Shown here in pieces: positions 31,793 to 40,391 of a stretch of 64,000 nt of DNA. The notes below the pieces were generated by a model. It ran no database searches. It was not told where the DNA came from and saw nothing but the letters and a program-made list of their open reading frames with translations. The stretch is taken from contig CAXXVE010000001.1 of NCBI GenBank assembly GCA_963676905.2, positions 1,240,001 through 1,304,000 on the forward strand. The letters run 5' to 3'. A program made the translations under genes and the position numbers. The number at the start of each line of letters is the position of its first letter. The first letter of the stretch is position 1. This DNA is from Oceanispirochaeta sp963676905 (GTDB lineage Bacteria > Spirochaetota > Spirochaetia > DSM-2461).

Positions 31793-34180
31793 TCAGTTGC
31801 GGCTGTTATGTGTGCTGTTTGAACTGAAGCCGGGAGCCTCACCTATGGGCAGGTCCGGAACATCCAGATTCAGGGCTTCCTTCAGCACCTGCTGAATACT
31901 GTCGATGCCCACAACCGTCAGTTCGCTGCGGATCTCTTCAGGCAGGTCCTTCAGATCTTTTACATTGTCAGCCGGAAGGAGGACCTTTCTGATCCCCGCC
32001 CGGTGGGCCGCAAGAACTTTCTCCTTCACACCGCCGACAGGCATAACGGCTCCCCTGAGGGTCACCTCTCCTGTCATGGCCAGTTTCGGGCTGACGGGTA
32101 TACCTGTTATCAGGGAGGCGAGGGAGGTCATCAGGGTCACACCCGCCGATGGTCCGTCCTTGGGGACGGCTCCTGAAGGAACATGGATATGGATGTCCTG
32201 CTCCTTGAAGGCAAAGTGGCTTGTAAACACAGACAGCCTTGAGCGGATAAGGCTGAGGGATATCCTGGCGGACTCCTTCATCACATCTCCAAGCTGCCCT
32301 GTTATTGTAAGTCCTCCGGAGCCAGGCATATTGGTGGATTCAACAAAGAGGATTTCACCGCCCACGGCAGTCCAGGCCATTCCTGTAACCACACCGGGAG
32401 GGTTGATCTCTCCGATCTGTTCATGACGGACCTTCTGATTATCCAGATAGGCTTCGATGTCATCCTGTTTCACATGAACAGGGATGGCTTCCGGTTCGGC
32501 TACAACCTTTTCGGAAACCCCTCTGGCCACTTCTGCTATCTTCCGCTTCAGTCCCCTGACTCCTGCCTCTCTTGTGTAGTTCTCTATAATTTCATTGACG
32601 GCATCGTCTTCCAGTACCATCTGCTCCGCTGTCAGGCCGTGGTCCTCCAGGACCGCCGGAATAAGGTGATTCCGGGCGATATGGAACTTTTCGGGATTTG
32701 TATATCCCGACAGGGTTATGACCTCCATTCTGTCCAGCAGAGGGAGGGGGATGGACTCAAGAGAGTTGGCGGTGGCCACAAAGAACACATCCGACAGATC
32801 ATAGGGAACTTCAAGGTAGTGGTCCGAGAAGCTGCTGTTCTGCTCGGGGTCAAGGACCTCAAGGAGGGCAGCTGAGGGGTCGCCGCTGAAACTCTGTGTA
32901 AGCTTGTCTATTTCATCAAGAACAAATACAGGGTTTCTTGCTCCCGCTTTCTTCATGCCCTGAATGATTCTTCCCGGCAGGGCTCCGATATAGGTTCTGC
33001 GGTGTCCGCGGATTTCGGCTTCATCCCTGAGTCCGCCGAGACTGGCTCTTACATATTTGCGGCCGAGAGATTCAGCGATGCTCTTGCCGAGGCTTGTTTT
33101 TCCGGTTCCCGGAGGTCCCACAAGAAGAATGATTGAACCCTTCTTCTCGTTTTTAAGCTTCATTACGGCAAGATGCTGTATGATTCTTTTTTTAACTTTT
33201 TCAAGGCCGAAGTGCTGATCATCAAGGATCGTTCTGGCTCTTGTAAGATCAATCTCGATTGTTTCCTCACTCTCCCAGGGGAGGTCGACAAGGAGGTCGA
33301 GATAGTTCTGTATGATTCGTGTTTCCGGGCTGTTGGGGGGCTGTTCCTCCAGCTTCTGCAGTTCTTTGAGGGCTGTTTTTCTGACCTCATCAGGCATGGC
33401 TGATTTATCAATCTTCTCTTTGAAACCCTCTTCCTCCTCTTCCGAGGACTCATTGAGTTCCGCCTGTATAACCTTCAGCTGTTCTCTGAGGACATTCTCC
33501 CTGTAGCTCTTGCTTGCTTTTTCAGTCATTCTTCCTGCAATTTCAGCCTGGAGCTTGAGAGACTCCCTCTGGCTGATCATGGCATCTATGACCTTGAGTC
33601 CCCTCTCCCTCAGGGAGGATATTTCAAGAAGATCCTGCTTTTCCCCCCGGCTGATGCTCAAGTAGGGAATGATTCCGTACATCAGGGGGCCTGGATGGTG
33701 TATCATCTCAAGCTGTTTGACTGCACTTTCGGTCCCTTCAAAGAAGGCGGCGATCTCCCGGGCAAGGTCCTTCATGCTTGTAAGCATGCTCTCCTTACCT
33801 GCCTGATCCATGTCGTCGATATCCGGCTGACTCTCCACTTTTGCAAAATGGACCCGGTTTCTCTTTTCCACATGGGTTATCCTGACGCGTTGAATGCCCC
33901 GGAGGCTGATTTTCAGTTCATCGTTTTTGTATTCGGAACTCTGTATAAAGGCAAGGGTCCCTACTGTATAAAAATCGTCCTTCTCAAGATCAGAAAGATC
34001 GAAGTTTTTCTTGAGTGATACCGCAACGGCCAGACCGCTGGGATTTCCGTCGGCAAAATAGTTTTCATCTTCCGCCAGACCGCTGATTCTGACCGAACTC
34101 AGTCCTTCGGGGAAGAGGATTGAACCCTTCATGGGTACAAGGGGAAGCTCTTCCGGTATTGTCATTATCTCATTCATCAT
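31793..34180 (-). CDS. lon: Lon ATP-dependent protease
   Basis: 795 residues, typical LonA length. The N-terminal substrate-recognition domain (ELPLVPMKGSILFPEGLSS) is followed by a coiled region, the AAA+ module (GPPGTGKTSLGKSIAESLGR, VFVLDEIDKL) and the protease domain with the catalytic Ser in KDGPSAGVTL and Lys in GGVKEKVLAAHRAG. It degrades damaged and regulatory proteins. It is a monocistronic gene, with its terminator, upstream of the XRE-cupin gene on the same strand. Confidence 0.97.
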   Translation of the reverse strand: MMNEIMTIPEELPLVPMKGSILFPEGLSSVRISGLAEDENYFADGNPSGLAVAVSLKKNFDLSDLEKDDFYTVGTLAFIQSSEYKNDELKISLRGIQRVRITHVEKRNRVHFAKVESQPDIDDMDQAGKESMLTSMKDLAREIAAFFEGTESAVKQLEMIHHPGPLMYGIIPYLSISRGEKQDLLEISSLRERGLKVIDAMISQRESLKLQAEIAGRMTEKASKSYRENVLREQLKVIQAELNESSEEEEEGFKEKIDKSAMPDEVRKTALKELQKLEEQPPNSPETRIIQNYLDLLVDLPWESEETIEIDLTRARTILDDQHFGLEKVKKRIIQHLAVMKLKNEKKGSIILLVGPPGTGKTSLGKSIAESLGRKYVRASLGGLRDEAEIRGHRRTYIGALPGRIIQGMKKAGARNPVFVLDEIDKLTQSFSGDPSAALLEVLDPEQNSSFSDHYLEVPYDLSDVFFVATANSLESIPLPLLDRMEVITLSGYTNPEKFHIARNHLIPAVLEDHGLTAEQMVLEDDAVNEIIENYTREAGVRGLKRKIAEVARGVSEKVVAEPEAIPVHVKQDDIEAYLDNQKVRHEQIGEINPPGVVTGMAWTAVGGEILFVESTNMPGSGGLTITGQLGDVMKESARISLSLIRSRLSVFTSHFAFKEQDIHIHVPSGAVPKDGPSAGVTLMTSLASLITGIPVSPKLAMTGEVTLRGAVMPVGGVKEKVLAAHRAGIRKVLLPADNVKDLKDLPEEIRSELTVVGIDSIQQVLKEALNLDVPDLPIGEAPGFSSNSTHNSRN

Positions 34181-34394
34181 TAAATACCTCTTTAGATAAT
34201 TAAAGTAATCACTAGTAGCATGGTAGTAAAGAAAAAAACATTAAATAATATATATTGAATCTCTTATAATCTTAGGGTTCTGAAAAATAATTTACCATGT
34301 AGATTGTTTGTAGTTGCGTTTTTCTCTAGATGATGATTCTATGTGGCACTATAATTTGTATTTATCAGCCCAGAGGGCTTTTTCGGAGTTTTAC

Positions 34395-35204
34395 ATGCGT
34401 CGTTTATTATTCAGTCTGTTTCTTTCAATCCCCCTCATCATCTCATCCTGCGCCGGTCAGAGCCGAACCGGTTCTGAAGAGCCCGGATGGCTCAGTACCC
34501 CTCCCGCCGATGAGGAGTACTATTTTGGAATAGGAGGATCGGATACGGGGAACGAAGCGGATGACCGTGAGATCGCCATGGCCCGAGCCCAGTCTGATCT
34601 GGCCACCTCCATCTCTGTGGATATCATTTCCGAACTTCGTCTTGAAGAGAAGGCCTCCAGTACCGGGGAGAGCAGCGAAACCCTGGAGAGCCGTATCACG
34701 CAGACCGTAAGTCAGAGCCTTGTGAGTCTTGAGACTCTGGACAGCTGGTACAATCCCGACAGGGGTTACTGGATTCTTGTCAGAATGGAGAAGTCTGTCT
34801 GGGAGGAACAGAGGGCCACCGACCGCCGCATGTCAGTGCCGCCTCCCGGGGGACTCGATATCAATTCGGGTCTGAATATTCCCTTTCTCTCCATCCTGTC
34901 GGGAAAGAATCTTCCCTTTCAGCTTCTTCCGGGAGGCAGGAATACTCCTTTTGAACTCTCTCTTGACTGGGTCGTCTCAGATTTTCCGGCCCTGGATGAG
35001 ACCGGAGGTATATTCTTTTCAAGCCTGACAGGCGTGGTGAGCTTCAGGCAGTACGGAGTCGTCCTTTTTACAAGGGAATACGGACCCTACAAGGAGGGCG
35101 GCCTCAGCTATGATCAGGCACGTGAACGCGGGGCTTTGAAAATCCTTGATGAGTTCAGACGGGACGGCAGTTTTGCAACGGACCTGACTGGAGCTCTTCG
35201 TTGA
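34395..35204 (+). CDS. LPP20/FlgP-like lipoprotein
   Basis: 269 residues. Signal sequence ends IISSC, so it should be a lipoprotein. The mature part has the LPP20 pattern: PGWLSTPPADEEYYFGIGGSD, then RAQSDLATSISVDIISEL and SLETLDSWYNPDRGYWILVRM. Family members in Vibrio and Helicobacter (FlgP, Lpp20) sit in the outer membrane near flagella. The ATG at 34395 has GGAG 7 bases upstream; upstream in-frame codons begin only with TTG. The last base overlaps the next gene by 4 bases (TTGA). Confidence 0.85.
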   Translation: MRRLLFSLFLSIPLIISSCAGQSRTGSEEPGWLSTPPADEEYYFGIGGSDTGNEADDREIAMARAQSDLATSISVDIISELRLEEKASSTGESSETLESRITQTVSQSLVSLETLDSWYNPDRGYWILVRMEKSVWEEQRATDRRMSVPPPGGLDINSGLNIPFLSILSGKNLPFQLLPGGRNTPFELSLDWVVSDFPALDETGGIFFSSLTGVVSFRQYGVVLFTREYGPYKEGGLSYDQARERGALKILDEFRRDGSFATDLTGALR

Positions 35205-36394
35205 GGAGAGCCTTCGGGCTGCTTCTCCTGTTCTGGCTTGGAGCAGGGGTTCAGGGCCTGTCTGCCGATTCCGCCGGAAAGGCAGGAGCCGGGGCCGATA
35301 GGGTTCTGACAGTATTCCATTTTACAAATACAACCGGAAGCGAAGAGGATCAGTGGATGTCCCGTGCCTTTGCCGATGGCCTGAACTCCCGTCTCTCCTC
35401 AGCTGGTCTGATTCTTGTGGAGAGGGTGGATCTTGAAGAGGTTCTGAAGCAGCAGAAGCTCTCCCTTTCCGGCCTGACCGATGAGGGAACAGCTCTGGAA
35501 CTGGGCAAGATCCTCAACGCCACCGATCTTATCCGCGGAAGTTATCTGGTTCTGGACGGCCGGCTCCGGGGGGATCTGAAGGTCACCGATTCCGAAACCG
35601 GAGAAATCCTCTTCTCTTTTTCAAGGGAGACCTCTCCGGATGGTTATTTTGATCTGGAAGAGGCTATGGCGGCGGCTCTGGGCGGATTCTACTCCGTTGA
35701 GACAGGAACGAAGGGTGTTTCCGAATCCCGTGAGGCTCTGAGGCTCTATTATAAGGGGCTGCTCTCTCTGGACAGTGACGCCTATGATCAGGCAGTACAG
35801 GAATTTCAGGCCTCTCTGGAACAGGACCCCCTCTTTCAGGCTCCCCGGGAGAGTTTGGAGGAGAGTTATCGCTTCCTCCGTGATTTCAGGAGAGCCCGGT
35901 ATCAGCGGGAGATGAACACCCTCTACAGACGGCTTGCCAATCTCTTTGATATGGCCTCTCAGGAACCCTTTCAGAGCTGGGGAGACCGTGTTACAGCAAT
36001 TGCCTCAGCCGGAGGGGATGTATCGGAGCTGACTGAGCGGATCAAAGATGAGCCGGAGCTGACCTGGGGAAGTACCCGGGCCGAAGTCCTCTGGCATGCC
36101 CAGACTGTAATGCTGGATATAGCCAGGTATGCCGTTGAATATTTTGAAGACGGGGATGAAGCCTTCAGAATGCAGGAGCAGGTGATCGCGGTCTCCCGTT
36201 CCGCAGTTCTGGATATGCCTGAAGACCCCTTTCTGCCGGAGCTGATCTATCAGGAACTGCTGGCCCTCTACTACAGGCGGGACTGGACTGCGGTGAAGGA
36301 GCTCTGCGAGACCCTTATGCTCGGCTGGCCCGACTTCAGGATGATGTGGGCTGTTGAAGACTTTTACGAGAGGTCTCTGGAGGAGGGGGAGTAG
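35201..36394 (+). CDS. CsgG/FlgO-like exported protein
   Basis: 397 residues, starting at TTG with GGAG 7 bases upstream and coupled to the previous stop. Signal peptide RAFGLLLLFWLGAGVQG is followed by a CsgG/FlgO-type domain (~30-170: VLTVFHFTNTTG, LILVERVDLEEVLKQQKLSLSGL, GKILNATDLIRGSYLV, TDSETGEILFSF). Residues ~190-240 include a TPR-like stretch (YDQAVQEFQASLEQDPLFQ) and the C-terminal part is helical. Together with the upstream lipoprotein this resembles the FlgO/FlgP pair of polar flagella. Confidence 0.85.
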   Translation: MRRAFGLLLLFWLGAGVQGLSADSAGKAGAGADRVLTVFHFTNTTGSEEDQWMSRAFADGLNSRLSSAGLILVERVDLEEVLKQQKLSLSGLTDEGTALELGKILNATDLIRGSYLVLDGRLRGDLKVTDSETGEILFSFSRETSPDGYFDLEEAMAAALGGFYSVETGTKGVSESREALRLYYKGLLSLDSDAYDQAVQEFQASLEQDPLFQAPRESLEESYRFLRDFRRARYQREMNTLYRRLANLFDMASQEPFQSWGDRVTAIASAGGDVSELTERIKDEPELTWGSTRAEVLWHAQTVMLDIARYAVEYFEDGDEAFRMQEQVIAVSRSAVLDMPEDPFLPELIYQELLALYYRRDWTAVKELCETLMLGWPDFRMMWAVEDFYERSLEEGE

Positions 36395-37036
36395 TTATCT
36401 CTTTCTGCTATGTTTTTTCCGGCTGCCGCTGCGGCGCTGAGTGACAGATGCACCCTGCCTGTTCTTCTTTTTCTTCTTTCTTATGGAGAAACCGAAGTGT
36501 CCCAGTGGTTTCTTCAGCCCGCAGTACTTTCCGTGGGAGCTGGCGATCAGTCCGGCTGCCTGCATATCAAAGGCTCCGGTTTCGGGATCAAGATACCTCT
36601 CATCAACACTCACCGACAGAACCTCAGCCAGAAACATATCATGGCTTCCCAGCTCTTTTATCTCAAGAACCCTGCATTCCACGGCCACAGGAGATTCCCC
36701 GACAATGGGGGCCTTAACCTTGGATGCGGGAACCGCTGTCAGACCGCACTCTTTGAATTTGTTGAAATCCCGGCCCGACTTGACTCCGCACCAGTCTGTT
36801 GCTTTGACTATCTCTTCGGTGCTGAGGTTGATGACAAACTCCATCTCCCTTGAAATGATTTCATGAGACAGCCGTGCCTTGCGGAGGGATATATAGCAGA
36901 GGGGGGGATTGGTGCAGACCGTTCCTGTCCAGGACACGGTGATCAGATTGTACTCTTCCTCTGTGCTGCCGCAGCTTACAAGGGCCGCGGGGACGGGATA
37001 GATCATGTTTCCCGCCTTCCAGTCTATTCTAGCCAT
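36395..37036 (-). CDS. flavin reductase-like FMN-binding protein with a polybasic tail
   Basis: 213 residues. The split-barrel flavin reductase domain covers ~1-185: NMIYPVPAALVSCG, NLITVSWTGTVCTNPPLCYISLR, NLSTEEIVKATDWCGVKSGRDFNKF and the end GHFGFSI. Family members reduce FMN, ferric chelates or act as flavoredoxins. The last ~30 residues are a run of Lys and Arg (RKKKKKNRQGASVTQRRSG and on), not part of the normal fold. It starts 1 base after the DtxR-type gene, so it belongs to the iron locus. Confidence 0.88.
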   Translation of the reverse strand: MARIDWKAGNMIYPVPAALVSCGSTEEEYNLITVSWTGTVCTNPPLCYISLRKARLSHEIISREMEFVINLSTEEIVKATDWCGVKSGRDFNKFKECGLTAVPASKVKAPIVGESPVAVECRVLEIKELGSHDMFLAEVLSVSVDERYLDPETGAFDMQAAGLIASSHGKYCGLKKPLGHFGFSIRKKKKKNRQGASVTQRRSGSRKKHSRKR

Positions 37037-37037
37037 T

Positions 37038-37736
37038 TTATACTGCTTTTATGCACAGATGTTCCGCGTAGCTCCGGGGGATCGTACACTCTTTTTCCTC
37101 AATAATTGTCTTCATCTCTTCTCCCTCTGCAGAGATCAGGATGAGCCTGGTTCCGGGCATGAGTTTCAGACCATAGCAGAAGGAGAGAAGGCCTTCAACG
37201 GTCTCTCCGATTTCAGTGATTCTGATAAGCATCAGCTCCCGGTTTACGGGGGCTGATGTAAGCCTGTCCGCCTCCAGCAGCTCCTTTTCGAGGGATGACC
37301 CGGGGAAAGGATTTCCGTGGGGGCAGGTCTCGGGACGGCCGAAGTACTCAAAGAGGTATTCGGTAAACTCTTCAGACAGGGAGGCCTGAAGTCTCTGGGC
37401 TTCATCGTCTGATTTATCCCAGGGGTAGTCCAGTTTAGATATCAGAAGATGCTCCACCAGGTAGTGGCGCCTCAGTACGGCAAAGGCAAACCGCTTTCCC
37501 TCGTTTGTGAGGCTTATATCTCCATAGGGGTCCTGTTCTGCCAGACCGAGCTTTTTAAGGCGGCCCATGGCCTGGTTGGCTGCCGGTTTGGATACGGCAA
37601 CTGCCGAAGCCAGCCTGGAGTTTCCCACCTTGCCGTACTCCCTCTGGATCAGGGTAATCGTTGTAAGGTAGCTGAGTGCTGAGGGAAACTGTTTCTGGAG
37701 GTCAAGAATCTCCCTGTCGGTTATTGTATACATCAT
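37038..37736 (-). CDS. DtxR/MntR-family metal-dependent transcriptional regulator
   Basis: 232 residues. N-terminal winged helix (SYLTTITLIQREYGKVGNSRLASAVAVSKPAANQAMGRLKKLGLAEQD), then RRHYLVEHLLISKL dimerisation and metal-site helices (HxxxEH pattern), then GRPETCPHGNPFPG with the conserved Cys and His of the metal sites, and a C-terminal SH3-like FeoA domain. It diverges from feoA with a candidate operator between, so iron (Fe2+) is the likely metal. Confidence 0.92.
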   Translation of the reverse strand: MMYTITDREILDLQKQFPSALSYLTTITLIQREYGKVGNSRLASAVAVSKPAANQAMGRLKKLGLAEQDPYGDISLTNEGKRFAFAVLRRHYLVEHLLISKLDYPWDKSDDEAQRLQASLSEEFTEYLFEYFGRPETCPHGNPFPGSSLEKELLEADRLTSAPVNRELMLIRITEIGETVEGLLSFCYGLKLMPGTRLILISAEGEEMKTIIEEKECTIPRSYAEHLCIKAV

Positions 37737-37807
37737 ATCAACTACCCATTGTATATGAATGTTCAGAATTCCACCAGAACAATAACAGGGTTAAGAGGGG
37801 TTAACTG

Positions 37808-37864
37808 TTGACATGAAACAGCCTTATTCTGTAAACTTTCCGTATCTTAGTTAGTCTAGCATAA
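37808..37864 (+). promoter_or_regulatory. candidate feoAB promoter and DtxR-type box
   Basis: TTGACA at 37808-37813 and TGTAAA at 37830-37835 are 16 bases apart. Downstream is TTAGTTAGTCTAGCATAA (37847-37864), an imperfect inverted repeat resembling DtxR boxes (TTAGGTTAG-type). Binding there would block the feo transcript when iron is sufficient. The match is not perfect. Confidence 0.45.
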
Positions 37865-37899
37865 TTTAAAAAGATATAACTTCGAGAAGGAGAGATCCC

Positions 37900-38139
37900 T
37901 TGCCAAATATCAAGAACCTGTCAGAGATTCCCAAGGGAAGCAGGTACATAATAAGCGGTTTTGAAAATTCAGGTTCAGAGTACTCTGAGAAGTTGATGAA
38001 AATGGGCTTTGTTGAAGGTACACCTGTAGAGCGGACCGGAGCCGATATCAACGATCCAATGGTCTTCAGCCTGCGCCACAGCCGTGTGGCTCTGAGGAAG
38101 AAGGAAGCACAGGTCATATTGGTAAGGGAGTCAGACTGA
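37900..38139 (+). CDS. feoA: FeoA ferrous iron transport accessory protein
   Basis: 79 residues starting at TTG with GAAGGAG upstream. Small SH3-like protein that associates with FeoB. Sequence MPNIKNLSEIPKGSRYIISGF, then KLMKMGFVEGTPVER and SLRHSRVALRKKEAQVILV is the usual FeoA pattern. It ends one base into feoB (TGATG coupling). Confidence 0.92.
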   Translation: MPNIKNLSEIPKGSRYIISGFENSGSEYSEKLMKMGFVEGTPVERTGADINDPMVFSLRHSRVALRKKEAQVILVRESD

Positions 38140-40280
38140 TGGAACTGAACAGTATTGCCATAGCGGGTATTCCCAACTGCGGGAAGACCACACTTTTCAA
38201 TGAGCTCACAGGTTCCCGGCAGAAAGTGGGAAACTGGCCCGGTGTAACTGTAGAGCGTGTCGAGGGAAGCATCAATTTTATGGGCCGGAAGGTCGCTCTT
38301 ATCGATCTGCCGGGAACAAACAACCTGACACCTGATACAGAGGACCAGAAGATCGCCGAACGGGTTATCCGGGAGCAGGAGCATGACCTTATTATCAATG
38401 TGGTTGACGCTTCAAACCTCTCAAGAAACCTCTTTCTTACCCTGGACCTTCTTGCAAGAACGTCCCATGTTGTCGTCTTCCTCAATATGATGGATATGGC
38501 GGAGCAGGAGGGGATGCGTGTGGATCAGGCAGAGATCGAAAAAGTTCTGGGTGTCCGGGTCATTCCTGTTATCTCTGTGGATCCCCGGTCCGTGAAAAAC
38601 GCCCTTTCGGAGCTTGAGAAGCATCTGCAAGAGGATACCGACTTCTTCCATGATAAAGAGACCGCATCTACCTTTCTCGGATTAAGTGCCGAAGATGCAT
38701 ACAAGAAGATAGATGACATCTGTAAACAGGTTATAAGCTACTCCACAAAAGAGAATGAGAGCCTTACAGATAGGGTGGATAAAATTGTTATGAACAAGTT
38801 TGCCTCCATCCCCATCTTCCTTGTTTCCATGTTTCTCACTTTCTGGCTTGCCATCGGGGTCGGATCAATTTTCATTGACTTTTTTGATATAGTTGCGGGA
38901 CTTGTTGTTGTGGATATTCCAACCCACCTTCTGGGGCTTTTGGGTGCACCCGACTGGCTGACAGTGTTTATTGCCGGAGGTGTCGGTGCGGGGATACAGA
39001 CTGTCGCCACCTTTATTCCTGTTGTCTTTTTTATGTTCCTGACCATCGCCATTCTTGAGGATATCGGATATATGGCAAGGATCGGAGTGATTGCGGACAG
39101 GGTCATGCGCAGGATCGGCCTTCCCGGCAGCGCATTTATTCCCATGGTTGTCGGATTCGGTTGTACAGTCCCTGCTGTTATGGCTGCAAGGACTCTGGGC
39201 TCCAAACGGGACCGTTATATGACAATTTTTATGGCGCCCTTTATGTCCTGCGGTGCCAGACTCCCCGTTTACGCTCTCTTCTCGGCGGCTCTTTTCGGCA
39301 GAGCATCGGGACTTGTTGTTTTTCTGATCTATCTTTCAGGCCTCTTTATGGCGATCTTTACAGGTTTCCTTCTTAAGAACAGCCTCTTCAAGGGGTCTGT
39401 ATCACACTTTGTTATGGACCTTCCCCTCTATCACAAGCCCAAGGCGTCGAATATTCTCAAGTCCGCCTGGATCAGACTCAAGCTCTTTGTCAAAAAAGCG
39501 GGAGTTGTGGTCGTGATAGCCGTATGTGTTCTGGGAGTTCTCAGCTCCATGGGATTTTCTGACGGCAGGCTGAGTTTCGGAAACGAGGACTCTCAGGATT
39601 CTGTACTGGCTTACGCCGGCAAGGCTCTTGGACCCGTCTTTGCCCCCATGGGTGTCAGTGAGGAAAACTGGCCCGCCTCTGTAGCCCTCTTTACAGGTCT
39701 CTTTGCCAAGGAAGCCATTGTCGGTACGGTCAATGCGCTCTACTCCGCCATGGATATGGCTGAATCCGGAAATATCGAGGAGGAAGAGGAGGAAGCTCTG
39801 GACATTGGAGGTTCCGTTGTCGAAGCTTTCACATCCATTGGTGAAGGGTTTATAGGGATCATCAGCTCAGTGGATATTCTGGGAGTGGGGCTTGTAGCGG
39901 AGGACAGTGATGTCATTGCCGAGGAAATCGAGAGCGATACTGCTGTATTCCGTCATATTTCAAGAAACTTCACCCCCCTGTCGGCCTTTGCCTACCTGCT
40001 CTTTGTTCTGATGTACTTCCCCTGCCTGGCGGTTGTTGGTGCAGCCCGTCAGGAGATGGGCGGATTCTTTACCCTGATTCTGGTTTCCTATGCCACGATA
40101 CTGGCATGGTCGGTGTCCACTCTGTTCTACCAGATCGCCGAGGGTCATCATTTGGGATACGGCCTTCTTGCTGCTGTGGTTCTGGGGCTGCTCTATCTTG
40201 CCCTTGTTCTGCTTGGTAAAAGGGATCATGATCTTCAGTCAGTGCCCCGGGGACCGGGAAAGAGCTCCTGCTGCGGATAA
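38139..40280 (+). CDS. feoB: FeoB ferrous iron transporter
   Basis: 713 residues. GTPase domain: G1 GIPNCGKTTLFNEL, G3 DLPGTNNL, G4 NMMD; a helical spacer follows and then the membrane part with the two Gate motifs (VVGFGCTVPAVMAARTL and FMSCGARLPVYALF). The C-terminus ends in SSCCG, the Cys-rich tail seen in many FeoB proteins. It imports Fe2+ across the inner membrane. A GC-rich hairpin follows. Confidence 0.97.
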   Translation: MELNSIAIAGIPNCGKTTLFNELTGSRQKVGNWPGVTVERVEGSINFMGRKVALIDLPGTNNLTPDTEDQKIAERVIREQEHDLIINVVDASNLSRNLFLTLDLLARTSHVVVFLNMMDMAEQEGMRVDQAEIEKVLGVRVIPVISVDPRSVKNALSELEKHLQEDTDFFHDKETASTFLGLSAEDAYKKIDDICKQVISYSTKENESLTDRVDKIVMNKFASIPIFLVSMFLTFWLAIGVGSIFIDFFDIVAGLVVVDIPTHLLGLLGAPDWLTVFIAGGVGAGIQTVATFIPVVFFMFLTIAILEDIGYMARIGVIADRVMRRIGLPGSAFIPMVVGFGCTVPAVMAARTLGSKRDRYMTIFMAPFMSCGARLPVYALFSAALFGRASGLVVFLIYLSGLFMAIFTGFLLKNSLFKGSVSHFVMDLPLYHKPKASNILKSAWIRLKLFVKKAGVVVVIAVCVLGVLSSMGFSDGRLSFGNEDSQDSVLAYAGKALGPVFAPMGVSEENWPASVALFTGLFAKEAIVGTVNALYSAMDMAESGNIEEEEEEALDIGGSVVEAFTSIGEGFIGIISSVDILGVGLVAEDSDVIAEEIESDTAVFRHISRNFTPLSAFAYLLFVLMYFPCLAVVGAARQEMGGFFTLILVSYATILAWSVSTLFYQIAEGHHLGYGLLAAVVLGLLYLALVLLGKRDHDLQSVPRGPGKSSCCG

Positions 40281-40313
40281 TAGCAGCCACATTTTTACAT
40301 AAGAATTTTTACA

Positions 40314-40339
40314 GCCGTCTCCCCCGGGAGGCGGCTTTT
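40314..40339 (+). terminator. intrinsic terminator of feoAB
   Basis: GCCGTCTCC paired with GGGAGGCGGC (one G-U pair), then TTTT, 34 bases after the feoB stop. Confidence 0.7.
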
Positions 40340-40391
40340 GTTCATTGCTTTCACCCGTCTTATCTTCTAAACTTATGGAAGAAGAGGCTCC

